Of a stretch of 64,000 nucleotides of DNA, positions 27,890-37,305 are shown piece by piece. Source of the DNA: Pseudobacteriovorax antillogorgiicola (lineage in GTDB: Bacteria; Bdellovibrionota_B; Oligoflexia; Oligoflexales; Oligoflexaceae); assembly GCF_900177345.1 (NCBI RefSeq), contig NZ_FWZT01000016.1:120097-184096 (forward strand), given 5' to 3'. Both the position numbers and the translations under genes were made by a program. A model generated the notes under the pieces. It was not told where the DNA came from. It did not search any database and saw only the letters and a program-made list of their open reading frames with translations. Numbering within the stretch: position 1 is the first letter of the stretch; each line of letters opens with the position of its first letter.

Positions 27890-29518
27890 ATGGTTCTGAA
27901 TCGAAGGTCTTGGATCTCCCTTTTGAGTAGTATGACAATTTTCTCTGTGTCTGCTTGTTCGTCCTCTAGCGACGAGCGAGAGCCAGCCCCAGTGGAAGAA
28001 CAGCAACAAAACCTAGTCAGTTCGAAGCCTTTCGGCGTCGAGCTGAAGCTTTTATCCCGTTACAAGACAGGGCTATTCGACGAAGGCGGCTCCGAGATTA
28101 TTCAGTATCATACGCCTACGAATCGGGTTATTGCGGTGAACGCGGGAACCACGTCACTAGACATCATGACGTTAAGCAACAGCGGATCACTTGCTTTGGA
28201 AAAAAGTCTTAGCGTGTCGGACCTCAGTAAAGGGCAAGGGATCAAGCGCCCCCTAGGCGCTGCCAATAGTGTGGCTGTCGGCGGTGATCGTATCGCAGTG
28301 GCGGTGGAAGCTGCTGTTAAGCAAGATCCAGGCTACGTTTTTGTACTGAATGCAGTGAGTTTGAAGGTGGAGTCGGTCTACGAAGTGGGGGCCTTACCTG
28401 ATATGGTGACCTTTAGCGGTTCGTTGATCCTTGTGGCAAATGAAGGCGAACCGAACGGAGACTTGACTGTTGACCCTGAAGGCTCTATTTCGATCATCGA
28501 TCTGAGCCAAGGTTCGACGGGGAAGGTGGCTCACCTGGGATTTAAGGACTTCAATAAAGGAGCCAGCCGTCATCAAGAGCTAGATCTCGATAAAATGCGG
28601 ATCTTTGGCCTTGGAGCAACTGTTGCCCAGGATCTTGAACCAGAGTACATCACCGTTAGTCATGACGGCAGCAAAGCATTTGTGAGTCTTCAGGAAAACA
28701 ATGCTCTAGCAGTTGTTGATCTCAAGGCTAAGCGAATCGCAAAGATTGTAGGTTTGGGTTACAAAGATTATGGCATCGAGGCTAACAAGCTCGATATCAG
28801 CGATCGTGATGGCATCAAGCTTTCAGCCTATCCAGGCATTTACGGTATGTATCAGCCAGATGGCATTGCCAGCTATGCAGTCGAAGGTGAGACGTTTATC
28901 GTTACTGCCAACGAAGGAGATGCCAGAGATTATGAAGAAGCACGGCTTTCAGATCTTGACTTGGGGCCGAAGTTTGGCCAACTTCAGGATCTAAGGCTTA
29001 CTGTAACGGCATCCCAAGGTGCGGATCGCTTGGGTGTGTACCAGAAGCTATATTCCTTTGGTGCACGTTCGTTCAGTATCTTTAAGGACGATGGTCAGCT
29101 AGTGTTTGACAGTGCATCGGATTTTGAATCCATTTTAGCCCAAGACTTTCCAAATCAGTTCAATCAGACCAATGATAAAAACCAAAGTGTTGACAATCGA
29201 AGCGATGATAAAGGGCCGGAGCCGGAGGGTGTTGCTCTGGGGACAATCGATGGACGAACTCTCGCATTTATCGGTTTGGAACGTGTGAGCGGTATCATGG
29301 TCTATGACATCACCGATCCAGCGAACAGTCGCTATCTTACTTACTTTAGCAGCCGTAATTTCGAAGCTCTCGATGCGAGCCAAGATGGTGCCGGAGATTT
29401 AGGTCCTGAGGGTTTGGTTTTTGTCAGTGCCGATCAAAATCCAACGGGGCGCAACCTGTTGATTGTTGGCCATGAAGTGAGCGGAACAACCACCGTTTAC
29501 GAAGTTGCAAAGCAATAG
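27890..29518 (+). CDS. Choice-of-anchor I family beta-propeller lipoprotein
   Basis: A 542-residue protein. An in-frame ATG exists at 27839, but 27890 is preferred: AGAGG lies upstream, the start MVLNRRSWISLLSSMTIFSV leads to a standard lipobox (V-S-A-C), and the promoter elements overlap 27839. The mature part has the family blocks L-K-L-L-S-R-Y-K-T-G-L-F-D-E-G-G-S-E-I, V-A-N-E-G-E-P-N, Y-Q-P-D-G-I-A-S-Y and D-I-T-D-P-A-N. These propeller proteins are found at bacterial surfaces, often beside phosphatases. No catalytic role is shown. It stands alone with its own promoter and a strong hairpin after it. Confidence 0.85.
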   Translation: MVLNRRSWISLLSSMTIFSVSACSSSSDEREPAPVEEQQQNLVSSKPFGVELKLLSRYKTGLFDEGGSEIIQYHTPTNRVIAVNAGTTSLDIMTLSNSGSLALEKSLSVSDLSKGQGIKRPLGAANSVAVGGDRIAVAVEAAVKQDPGYVFVLNAVSLKVESVYEVGALPDMVTFSGSLILVANEGEPNGDLTVDPEGSISIIDLSQGSTGKVAHLGFKDFNKGASRHQELDLDKMRIFGLGATVAQDLEPEYITVSHDGSKAFVSLQENNALAVVDLKAKRIAKIVGLGYKDYGIEANKLDISDRDGIKLSAYPGIYGMYQPDGIASYAVEGETFIVTANEGDARDYEEARLSDLDLGPKFGQLQDLRLTVTASQGADRLGVYQKLYSFGARSFSIFKDDGQLVFDSASDFESILAQDFPNQFNQTNDKNQSVDNRSDDKGPEPEGVALGTIDGRTLAFIGLERVSGIMVYDITDPANSRYLTYFSSRNFEALDASQDGAGDLGPEGLVFVSADQNPTGRNLLIVGHEVSGTTTVYEVAKQ

Positions 29519-29531
29519 GAACAAAGAAGCA

Positions 29532-29551
29532 GGGCGCTCCTGAGAGCGCCC
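29532..29551 (+). terminator. GC-rich hairpin after the choice-of-anchor I gene
   Basis: GGGCGCTC (29532-29539), loop CTGA, GAGCGCCC (29544-29551) lie 14 bp after the stop codon. The stem is strong but no U run follows, so termination efficiency is uncertain. Confidence 0.6.
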
Positions 29552-29871
29552 CATTAAGAAATCCCTAATCAGTTCACAGAGGGAAAAGTTTCGTTTAAAA
29601 AAGCTCGTCCTCCAAACTGTCGTAAAATTTTCTTCGTCTAGTCTTAGCAATGGTCATTGAACGATGGCATTGACTAGGGGCTGTTGACGTTTGGGAACAC
29701 AAACAATTGATATGCCCTGATGAACGCCATACGTTGTGGCTTGTCGTCGACAGGCCTAATCTATTTGCCCAATACTGTTAAAATTCACCCAATCAGTCAA
29801 AAACCAAAATGTTGCGTTCTAGGCCAGTAAAAATTGCCTGCTAGTCGAGTATCTAGTCTGCCGAGTGGTAC
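29552..29871. other. Intergenic region before the 7TM receptor/cyclase gene
   Basis: About 320 bp with no gene I can support. It is AT-rich towards the 3' side and should contain the promoter of the following gene. No convincing -35/-10 pair, repeat or RNA gene was seen. Confidence 0.35.
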
Positions 29872-31785
29872 ATGAGGAAACTTACGTTCGTTAGGGTTTG
29901 TATGCTTCGGATTACCATCATCACGTTTGCACTTATACTAGGCACGCACTCCTGGGCTGGTGTGGTTGATGTTGCGGGCGATCAGTGGCAGGGGCGTTTT
30001 CTTGGAACTTATGGGCAATTTCTGGTAGCAGATGAAATGTCTATCCAAGATATTTTGCAGCCAGAAAATCAGGTGAAGTTTGTTGCCGGCTCCAGAGACT
30101 TTTTCCATTTTGCGAGCCTTGATCCCAAGATCCACGGTAGTAGCCGCCACATATGGGCTCGTTTTCAATTCGCTAACTCAGGAAATCACTCAAAAACTAT
30201 TTACTTCGATGCTGATGGTTTTCGCTATAGACAGACGGATATGTTTGTAAACGGAGAGCTTCGAGGGACTCTTCGGCTAGGGGAATCTCACAATCATCGA
30301 TCGATTCCACTTACGATTCCAGCTGATACACAGATAACTGTTCATTTCAAAATTCAGCCAAAGCTAGAGATCATCTTTGCACTTCGCTATTGGGATACCT
30401 TAAGTGAATATTTGGTAACGCGGCATCAACGAGACCTAGAGTTTTCGATTGTTCTTGCCATCATATTCATGAGCCTCTTCTTCAATATCATGCTGTTTCT
30501 CGCCTATTCCGATCGTACCAGCCTCTCTTATCTCTTTTATCTAGTAGGCTTTGCCTTCTGGGCAATATCTGTTTGGCGGGTTACCGACGGTCTCTGGGGG
30601 GAAAATGATGGAATCGGAGTGAGCGCAGGAGTGATGGCTCTATTCGCCACGCTCTACTCCATGTACTTCCTAAGCCTTAGCCGCTTTAAAATTATTTTTA
30701 GGCTGAGCCAATTAACTTGTATCATGACGGTGTTGGGCACCGTCTACACCATGTTTTATCCCCTCAAAGGATTTGATTTTCTACAAACCATCGTGCTGTT
30801 CTGCTCACCATTCCTGTTAGCATGTGGAGTCTTTGTCGCCATCAGAGATCGCACGGCTTATGCACTTATTTATTGTGTGGGCTACGGAACTATGATTGTC
30901 AGCGTTTTGCTTAATGTCCTATATAATTTCAACGTGCTAGATTATCCAGTCCTAAAACGAGCGATGCTCTACGGCACGAGCCTTGAAAACCTCTTTATGC
31001 TTGCCGCGATGGCCCAAAAAATTCTAGTGACTGAGCGGGAGCGGGAACATAGCTACCGGCAATTAGCAAAGGTTTTCTATCCACATCAGCTGGAACAGAT
31101 GAAGCAAGGTGCAGTTCTTGAAAGCACCATGCCAGTTGGGATCGAGCAAGCTTGTGTGCTGGCCTTTGATGTCATCGGTAGCTCTCGTGCTGATTCAGAG
31201 TTTTTTGCTGAGAATTGGGAAGAATTTATGTCTCAGTGCCGGATAATGATGACGGACGACTATGATAGGAAAACACTGCGATCATCAGCCTATTTGATCA
31301 AAGAAATGGGCGATGTCTTTCTTTGCTCAGTGGGCTTTCCGTTTCGCGAGGTTGGTAACAATCAGTCTAGCAGCGCTTTAGACCTAGCTTTGAAATTCAT
31401 GAGTCTATTCAATGAAATCATGAACAAAGACCCTTATCAGAGGCCTTTTAACTGCTCGATCGGAATTGCTAAGGGAAAGGTGAAGGGCTACTTCTCAAAA
31501 GCTGGGGCGATCCGTCACGACCTTTGGGGGCCAGCAGTGGTACTCGCCACAAGGTACGAGGCGATGAGAAAGCTGATATTTGACCGAGAAGGGGTGCCCC
31601 TCTCCAATATACTTACGATTCAGCAGGATGTTTATGAGGAGTTGCCTCCAGAGGAGCAGGCCCGATTCCGTGTGATTAACTTAGAAGACCGAAATTATCG
31701 GGTCCGCGATGATTCGAAGGCCAGATTTCTAGCGTTTCGCAATGACTTTGATACCAAGCATAAGCTCCTCGACTCCTCGGCCTAA
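29872..31785 (+). CDS. 7TMR-DISM receptor with class III nucleotidyl cyclase-like output domain
   Basis: A 637-residue protein. It has a signal peptide (cut near S-W-A-G), a periplasmic beta-sandwich sensor (about 30-185: I-W-A-R-F-Q-F-A-N, D-M-F-V-N-G), seven membrane helices (about 200-385) and a short coiled linker. The cytoplasmic domain resembles adenylate/guanylate cyclases: F-D433-V-I-G-S-S, M-G-D481-V-F-L-C-S-V-G, C-S-I-G-I-A-K-G, and W-G-P-A-V-V-L-A-T-R-Y-E. Both metal-binding Asp positions are present. An in-frame ATG at 29902 with AGGG upstream is an alternative start. It may make cyclic AMP or cyclic GMP in response to a periplasmic ligand. Nucleotide choice cannot be read here. 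Confidence 0.83.
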   Translation: MRKLTFVRVCMLRITIITFALILGTHSWAGVVDVAGDQWQGRFLGTYGQFLVADEMSIQDILQPENQVKFVAGSRDFFHFASLDPKIHGSSRHIWARFQFANSGNHSKTIYFDADGFRYRQTDMFVNGELRGTLRLGESHNHRSIPLTIPADTQITVHFKIQPKLEIIFALRYWDTLSEYLVTRHQRDLEFSIVLAIIFMSLFFNIMLFLAYSDRTSLSYLFYLVGFAFWAISVWRVTDGLWGENDGIGVSAGVMALFATLYSMYFLSLSRFKIIFRLSQLTCIMTVLGTVYTMFYPLKGFDFLQTIVLFCSPFLLACGVFVAIRDRTAYALIYCVGYGTMIVSVLLNVLYNFNVLDYPVLKRAMLYGTSLENLFMLAAMAQKILVTEREREHSYRQLAKVFYPHQLEQMKQGAVLESTMPVGIEQACVLAFDVIGSSRADSEFFAENWEEFMSQCRIMMTDDYDRKTLRSSAYLIKEMGDVFLCSVGFPFREVGNNQSSSALDLALKFMSLFNEIMNKDPYQRPFNCSIGIAKGKVKGYFSKAGAIRHDLWGPAVVLATRYEAMRKLIFDREGVPLSNILTIQQDVYEELPPEEQARFRVINLEDRNYRVRDDSKARFLAFRNDFDTKHKLLDSSA

Positions 31786-31788
31786 GAG

Positions 31789-33360
31789 CTAGGATTTACC
31801 CTTACTTGCTTCCTTACCCAGTTGGGATAATCGATTGAATGGCTTGCGAATGGTTCCCCAGATGATAATGGATTCTCGGTCCTGGTGCATCGAGGGCAGA
31901 AAAACTTCCGTGTCGATTGTGTCAATATACTGAGAAAGCCATGGCTGGTTCGCATGGCGTTTGTCGCCGATAAAAACTATAGGGCAACCAACATCGGATG
32001 AAAGGTCATCCCGGAAGTCGTAGTAGCTGGGGCGATTTTGATCGAATACATGAATCGATGGCTGACCATCCATATAAAACGAAAGTTGGGCACCCCAGAA
32101 CCAGCGGAAACTGCCAATCCGCGGCTGGTCCTTACAGTGTGCGGGAAGGTCGAGGTGGGAAAAGTGAGCCGGACTAAAGGCCTCTCGCTCTTTTAGGTCT
32201 TCGACTAGATAAGGCCAAAGGGTTAGTTCACCAAGTCCTTGAGGTTTACCACCCAGGCTCGTCAGCAAACTTTGTCGAAGGGAAGGAACCCCAACGGCAA
32301 GAGCCAGAATTCCTACCAACGCTGTGCTATAAATCACATTGCCCTTGAACCACCACGACTTCGCCGATGGATTGCCTAAAACGATCACCGGACTCAATAG
32401 CCACAAGCTTGGTAGAGGCCAGTGAGGTAGCACTTCTTTGAAAAAGCTCATGGCAATGACAAGGGCAAGCAAGGGTAAGGAGGCGGCACACAGGAGCTGA
32501 ACCCCTTGGTTACCTATTCCAAGTCTTACGCCTTTGATCAGCCCCCACAGGACTAAGGGCGTGAGTAGGAGTAATTCAGCTGTTATGATTCTGAGTCCCC
32601 AGTCGAGATGGAAGCTAGGCTCTGCAAAGCCATGGCTGAGTTGGAATCGGAAGGATGCAAATTGATTGGCTATGTTCCAAAAGACCACGGGACTCACTGC
32701 GATGGCAAAGCCCACCAGGTAGGCACTTACCCGACTGAGTTTTCGACAGTCTTTGCAAGCAAGGAATAAGTATAGGCTGCCAGCACCACCGATAGCAATG
32801 CCGTGGTATTTGCTTAGAAACGAGAGACCCACCAGCAAGCCTAGAAGAAAGCCCTGGAAACTAGAAAGCTGACCGTGCTGCTCTTTTAAAATGTAAATCC
32901 CTAAGGCGAGAAATGCAGAAAGCCAAAGAAGTAGCCCAGCATCTGGCATCAGCATAAACCCACCAAGATTGATAATAGGGGCCAATTGGGTTGCCAGAAG
33001 AAAAACAAGCTTCTGATTTACGCTAAGAGCGTTTCTACTCAGTTTGCTAGCAATATAGATGAGGTTCAAGCTGAGGCCTAAGTGGGCGATGGGAATCCAA
33101 AACCGGCCTTCCAGGTAGCCAGAAAAGGGCCATACCCACTGGCCGAGTTTTGAAAGCCAGGCTACGAAGGGTGGATGATCGTAGTAGGAAAGCTGGAGCG
33201 CGCGGCCCCAATCCCAGTAGTAGGCCTCGTCATTGCCCAAAGGGATGCTTGCTGCCATCCCATAGCGGATGCCATACAGAGCAATGAATAGGTAGCCAAG
33301 CCATGATTGTTCGAAAAACTGCTTAAGTGCCGTGCGGTACGAGCTGACAAAGGAGGTCAT
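31789..33360 (-). CDS. Membrane glycosyltransferase, GT39/ArnT-like (PMT_2) family
   Basis: A 523-residue polytopic membrane protein. Near the N-terminus it carries N-D-E-A-Y-Y-W-D-W and S-Y-Y-D-H-P-P-F-V-A-W, the first-loop acidic motif of polyprenyl-phosphate-dependent sugar transferases. About a dozen hydrophobic helices and a C-terminal soluble periplasmic part follow. Such enzymes add sugars from a lipid carrier to lipid A, proteins or other envelope glycans. It ends 3 bp from the stop of the convergent receptor/cyclase gene. The acceptor cannot be judged from the sequence, though the EEP hydrolase and PAP2 phosphatase genes downstream suggest lipid or carrier turnover nearby. Confidence 0.85.
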   Translation of the reverse strand: MTSFVSSYRTALKQFFEQSWLGYLFIALYGIRYGMAASIPLGNDEAYYWDWGRALQLSYYDHPPFVAWLSKLGQWVWPFSGYLEGRFWIPIAHLGLSLNLIYIASKLSRNALSVNQKLVFLLATQLAPIINLGGFMLMPDAGLLLWLSAFLALGIYILKEQHGQLSSFQGFLLGLLVGLSFLSKYHGIAIGGAGSLYLFLACKDCRKLSRVSAYLVGFAIAVSPVVFWNIANQFASFRFQLSHGFAEPSFHLDWGLRIITAELLLLTPLVLWGLIKGVRLGIGNQGVQLLCAASLPLLALVIAMSFFKEVLPHWPLPSLWLLSPVIVLGNPSAKSWWFKGNVIYSTALVGILALAVGVPSLRQSLLTSLGGKPQGLGELTLWPYLVEDLKEREAFSPAHFSHLDLPAHCKDQPRIGSFRWFWGAQLSFYMDGQPSIHVFDQNRPSYYDFRDDLSSDVGCPIVFIGDKRHANQPWLSQYIDTIDTEVFLPSMHQDRESIIIWGTIRKPFNRLSQLGKEASKGKS

Positions 33361-33639
33361 ATGGCCTTCACAAACTAAATTCCCGTTAAAAGTCTTAATC
33401 TCTGACGAGGCAGAAACTCACCATCTCACAAGGTGACCGATCCTAAATCATTCAGCGAGAAATTTCAGCCCGATCTTTCAAACCTACGCCTCGGAAAATT
33501 TAAATACCAATTATGAAACATACTGCAATCATTTATCGAAAATTTATTGGCGTACTCTATCAGCTTTGTAGCCTAGGCTAAGGTCTCGCCATTTAGCGAT
33601 GGGAGGCCTTATGGGGACCACTGACGTTGTGAGGAAGCT

Positions 33640-34734
33640 ATGGTCATTGTCGTTTCACCCTTGAAAACCATATACAAAATAATAGCTTATGGGATATCTT
33701 GGCTATTGCTTTCCCTCATTCTACTACGCTCAATGGCGGCGATCCCAGCAGCACTTGCCTGGGACCCCATAGCTGTAGCATCGTACCTACCCACGCATTT
33801 TGCTATCGGTCTGGCTATCCTAGCGTTTGCTCTCCTGGCATCGGTAGGCCATAGTAGGATGGGCTTGGTGGCTATTGCCATTGCTGGGCTAAGCTATGGT
33901 ATCGACGGCGATCATCGCTTGTTTAGCCAAGCCATCAAGAGCGCTGAGCTTTACGCTGATGGTAAAAATCAAGACCGAAAGGTCCAAGCACTCGCTCTTA
34001 ACGCCCAATGCTATACCAAGGGCGTTCAGGCTGTATTTGGCTTTATCGAAGACTTTCAGCCAGATGTCGTACTACTTTCCGAAAACTGTCTCACCCGAGA
34101 GCGTCAGGAGCATGGCGAGGATCTCGCTGCGGAGCATATTCCCAACTACTACTGGGGACATAGCGCATCTTCAACGACCGTGTTGACTCGCCACGAGTTG
34201 GTTTCCTATACGGATGTGCCGCTGCCATCCCCTGAAGTGTCTTTGACGCGGCATAACACCGATATGAACTTTTCTAACATGAGTAGGCGGCAATTCGGTC
34301 ATGCTGTGGTGAGGATTCACGGTCAGAATATTCATGTGATTTCCTTGCGTTTGATCGCTGGCCGGGCACCAAGTCATCATCCGTGGGATAAGTTTCGGTG
34401 GGGATTGAAGCTTTTTCAGTTTCAGAAGCAGGAACTTGCCTTTGTCGAAGACTACTTAAGCCAGCTCGATGGCCCCATCATTCTTGGGGGAGATTTGAAT
34501 GCAACCCCAGGCTCCTGGCCCTTGAAAGCCTTAGGTAAAAACCTCAAAGACAATCGTCTCGAAAATAGCTGGTTTGGCGGGTTTACCTTCCGGAATGACA
34601 CGCTAGCAACCTTACGTCTCGATTTCCTGCTTTACAATGACCGATTGGATTCTTTAGACTCGGCGATCATTAGAGAAGTGGTGTCCGATCACTACCCAGT
34701 TCTAGGCACCTTTGGATTGAAAGAGTCTCACTAG
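33640..34734 (+). CDS. Membrane-anchored endonuclease/exonuclease/phosphatase (EEP) family protein
   Basis: A 364-residue protein with three hydrophobic N-terminal helices (about 10-95) and then an EEP fold: L-N-A-Q-C-Y near 115, P-D-V-V-L-L-S-E-N, G-G-D-L-N-A-T-P-G-S (catalytic Asp/Asn near 284), and V-S-D-H-Y-P-V near 350. These motifs give the metal-dependent phosphodiesterase/phosphatase centre. With the domain outside the membrane it may act on phospholipids or extracytoplasmic nucleic acids. GAGGAAG precedes the ATG. The next gene, a PAP2 phosphatase, begins 10 bp later, so the two form an operon. Confidence 0.85.
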   Translation: MVIVVSPLKTIYKIIAYGISWLLLSLILLRSMAAIPAALAWDPIAVASYLPTHFAIGLAILAFALLASVGHSRMGLVAIAIAGLSYGIDGDHRLFSQAIKSAELYADGKNQDRKVQALALNAQCYTKGVQAVFGFIEDFQPDVVLLSENCLTRERQEHGEDLAAEHIPNYYWGHSASSTTVLTRHELVSYTDVPLPSPEVSLTRHNTDMNFSNMSRRQFGHAVVRIHGQNIHVISLRLIAGRAPSHHPWDKFRWGLKLFQFQKQELAFVEDYLSQLDGPIILGGDLNATPGSWPLKALGKNLKDNRLENSWFGGFTFRNDTLATLRLDFLLYNDRLDSLDSAIIREVVSDHYPVLGTFGLKESH

Positions 34735-34744
34735 GAATCGCGTA

Positions 34745-35602
34745 TTGCAACATCAAAAGCTAGCGCTGACCAGGCTTCAAGAGCTAGTTCCACAGGCTGG
34801 CACCATAAAAATTCTCGTAGCGACTTGCTTTGTGTTGGCCGCTATAGGGCCTTGGGATCAACCATTGACTCATTGGCTAGCGGAGCATCGCGTGGCAAGC
34901 TTTGCCCAGTATTGGCATCAAAGCATCTTTGAAGGCGATCCTATTGGGGCCAGCGATTATCCGGTCTTCCTATACATCATTGCACTAGTGGTATTGATCT
35001 TGATCCTGCCTTGGAAGGCCAAGCATGATCGCCTTGCGCGGCTTTGGCTTTGGTCGAGTTTTATCCTCTATTCGGGACTGGTCACAGCTATTGGCTTTAT
35101 CCATCCACTGAAACACTTATGGGGACGAGCTCGACCCTATCTGGTGGCGAAAGACGAAGCTCCATTTAGCCCTTGGTATCTGCCTGGTGCCTTTGATTGG
35201 ATGAGTGATCGTTTTTCGGGAAGCCTCCCTAGCGGCCATACCTCGACCTTTCTGATTCTTATCACCTTATCCTACTGCATCTATCATCGTTTTTATCGGC
35301 AAAAGACCCGTTTGATCCTAGTATTAGCACTGCTGGCTTCAATCTCACTTAGTTTTGCGATGGGAGTCAGTCGATCTATGCAAATGCAGCATTGGGTTAC
35401 GGATTGGATTCTCAGTGTTGGTGGAGGATGGGCGTTAATCCACTATCTTTTCTATCAAGTTTGGAAGATGGATCAACGCTTGACGCCGACGTCTCATGGG
35501 AAAACTCCAAGTCTTTCGGCAATGACATTGATCGCTATACCCATTCTTATGCTGGGCTGGTTTCTAAGCTTGCGTCTGTTGTGGTCTCTCCTGGGCCGCT
35601 AA
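34745..35602 (+). CDS. PAP2 family membrane phosphatase
   Basis: A 285-residue membrane protein starting at TTG, 10 bp after the EEP gene. The three PAP2 motifs are present: K-H-L-W-G-R-A-R-P, S-G-S-L-P-S-G-H-T-S, and S-R-S-M-Q-M-Q-H-W-V-T-D with the catalytic His pair. Five to six hydrophobic helices surround them. PAP2 enzymes remove phosphate from phosphatidic acid, undecaprenyl pyrophosphate or lipid A. The 3' end overlaps the convergent SDR gene by 39 bp. Pairing with an EEP hydrolase in one operon suggests stepwise breakdown of a phospholipid (inference). Confidence 0.88.
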   Translation: MQHQKLALTRLQELVPQAGTIKILVATCFVLAAIGPWDQPLTHWLAEHRVASFAQYWHQSIFEGDPIGASDYPVFLYIIALVVLILILPWKAKHDRLARLWLWSSFILYSGLVTAIGFIHPLKHLWGRARPYLVAKDEAPFSPWYLPGAFDWMSDRFSGSLPSGHTSTFLILITLSYCIYHRFYRQKTRLILVLALLASISLSFAMGVSRSMQMQHWVTDWILSVGGGWALIHYLFYQVWKMDQRLTPTSHGKTPSLSAMTLIAIPILMLGWFLSLRLLWSLLGR

Positions 35603-37003
35603 GCGATCATGCTTTCTCGCAACGGGCAACTTCGCTTTAGCTGAAAAGAGGTGTTTGGTGAATTGTCTCATGACCAAGCCGTGAATGATCGCCTGGCTGA
35701 AGCGATAAACCATCCAGGGCAGAGCTGGGACATAGTCGTGGATCGCTGCCAGTATACTGTCTTCGTGAGGCAGTTGGCGGAACTCCAAGCGTCCTCGTTG
35801 CTTCTGCTTATGGGCTAAGATTCCCCCTTTGATATAAAACAAGCTTCGAGTTGGTTCGCTCCTTTCTGCGGAGTACTGGAGCTTGAGTAAATCGATTCGC
35901 GTATGGTTAATGTAGAAATAAGCACAGTTATCCTCGACGCGAACGGATATGATGTAGCGCATGGCCCGAGGCAGCCAATTTAAATACTCGTGAGCCACAT
36001 CATCTGCCGTCCAGCCCTTGGGGAGGCTGAGGCGCTGGATAGAGCGAACCTGGCGCCCACTTTGCTTCCGAAACCACGAACGGAAGGCATGTGGGGGGCG
36101 GAATGATTCGATATCTTTACTAGCAAAAATTTTATCTAAGGCCTCGGCGAAGCTGACAAATCGGTGGCCTGGAATTTTAAGCCGGTGCTGATCGCGTACG
36201 AGCATAGGTTGTTTAAGACTTCCCACCAGAGGTCTCGTCAATTCCAAAGGCGCACCAGAAATCAGAGTTATCCATAGGCTCGAAAGAGTCGGTGAGAAAG
36301 TGTCGATATGCACGATTTTAGGCTCGCGAGCAACTTTCTTGCCAATCATCTTCATCATGGTTTCATAGGACAAGGGTGGCTCGCTGCCTAAGTCATAGGT
36401 GTGGCCGGAAGTTTCGCTTTGACTTAGGCAGTGCTCAATAGCAAGGACCACATCATCCACATAAACCGGTTGGGATAAGGTCTCTGTCCATGATGGGAGA
36501 AGCATCAATGGTAACTTCTTTGATAGGCGATACATCATGGAGAACGACGAACCCCGAGATCCTGCGATAATTCCTGCCCGAAGAATTGTGACGTCAGGGT
36601 AATAGGTGCGTAGCAGAGATTCCACTTCGAGCCGGCTTTCCAGGTGTGTCGAACGCTTGCCATCTGGAATGAGTCCCGACAAGTAAATCACCCTCTTGAC
36701 ACCACAGGTACGGGCTGCCCTAGCAAAGTTGTCGGCTAGGGAAATATCGAAGTCTTGAAAGTTTCCCTGGTTGAGGCCGGCCGATGCTAGCATCGAATGA
36801 ACCAGATAGATCGCAACGTCGCAGCCGGAGAGACTTTTTTCCAGATCTCGCAGGTTATGAAGATCGCAGGGAGCCCAGTCGTACTCACCGTCGTCGAGGC
36901 GCGGCCGACTCCGCGACAGAGCTTGGCACTGATAGGTGCCAGTCAAGGCTTTGAGTAAGCTTACGCCAATGAATCCACTTGCCCCAACAATCGCAACTCG
37001 CAT
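35564..37003 (-). CDS. Atypical SDR / NAD(P)-binding epimerase-like protein with DUF2867 domain
   Basis: A 479-residue protein. The N-terminus V-A-I-V-G-A-S-G-F-I-G-V is a Rossmann G-x-x-G-x-x-G site of atypical SDRs (NDUFA9/YbjT-like). The R-V-I-Y-L-S-G segment and the absence of the Tyr-x-x-x-Lys pair fit that class. Residues about 330-460 form a DUF2867-like domain (W-x-A-D-D-V, G-R-L-E-F-R-Q-L). The two-domain protein is common in proteobacteria and of unknown function, possibly binding quinone or lipid. It stands alone and overlaps the PAP2 gene tail to tail. Confidence 0.83.
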   Translation of the reverse strand: MRVAIVGASGFIGVSLLKALTGTYQCQALSRSRPRLDDGEYDWAPCDLHNLRDLEKSLSGCDVAIYLVHSMLASAGLNQGNFQDFDISLADNFARAARTCGVKRVIYLSGLIPDGKRSTHLESRLEVESLLRTYYPDVTILRAGIIAGSRGSSFSMMYRLSKKLPLMLLPSWTETLSQPVYVDDVVLAIEHCLSQSETSGHTYDLGSEPPLSYETMMKMIGKKVAREPKIVHIDTFSPTLSSLWITLISGAPLELTRPLVGSLKQPMLVRDQHRLKIPGHRFVSFAEALDKIFASKDIESFRPPHAFRSWFRKQSGRQVRSIQRLSLPKGWTADDVAHEYLNWLPRAMRYIISVRVEDNCAYFYINHTRIDLLKLQYSAERSEPTRSLFYIKGGILAHKQKQRGRLEFRQLPHEDSILAAIHDYVPALPWMVYRFSQAIIHGLVMRQFTKHLFSAKAKLPVARKHDRLAAQERPQQTQA

Positions 37004-37211
37004 GTATCCTCCTCATTTATCAAGACCCTAAGGTATTCTACGATCCGAGCAACTGCAAATAAGACGCATCAAGTATAGGCGGCTGGGAGTGGCCAGGATA
37101 GTCGGGAAAATTGCCATTTTCTCCCCCAGAGCTATCGTTCTTTTCTAGCACCATCCGGGCTTTATAGGCTTGTTCTAGCTGTTGAGAGCCTGAGTGGCCG
37201 CTAATTTTGCT

Positions 37212-37240
37212 TTGTCAATGAAAAGAATATGCTGTAATTC
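37212..37240 (+). promoter_or_regulatory. Candidate promoter of the SUV3-like helicase gene
   Basis: TTGTCA at 37212-37217 is followed by TGTAAT (37233-37238, 15-nt spacer) or TAATTC (37235-37240, 17-nt spacer). Either would place the start of transcription about 60 nt before the helicase start codon. No other candidate in 37004-37305 looks better. Confidence 0.4.
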
Positions 37241-37305
37241 TAAAGGTGTAGAAGTTTGTGGTGATTTTACTGAGGCCGATGTGATAGCTATGACGGTCTA
37301 ACAGT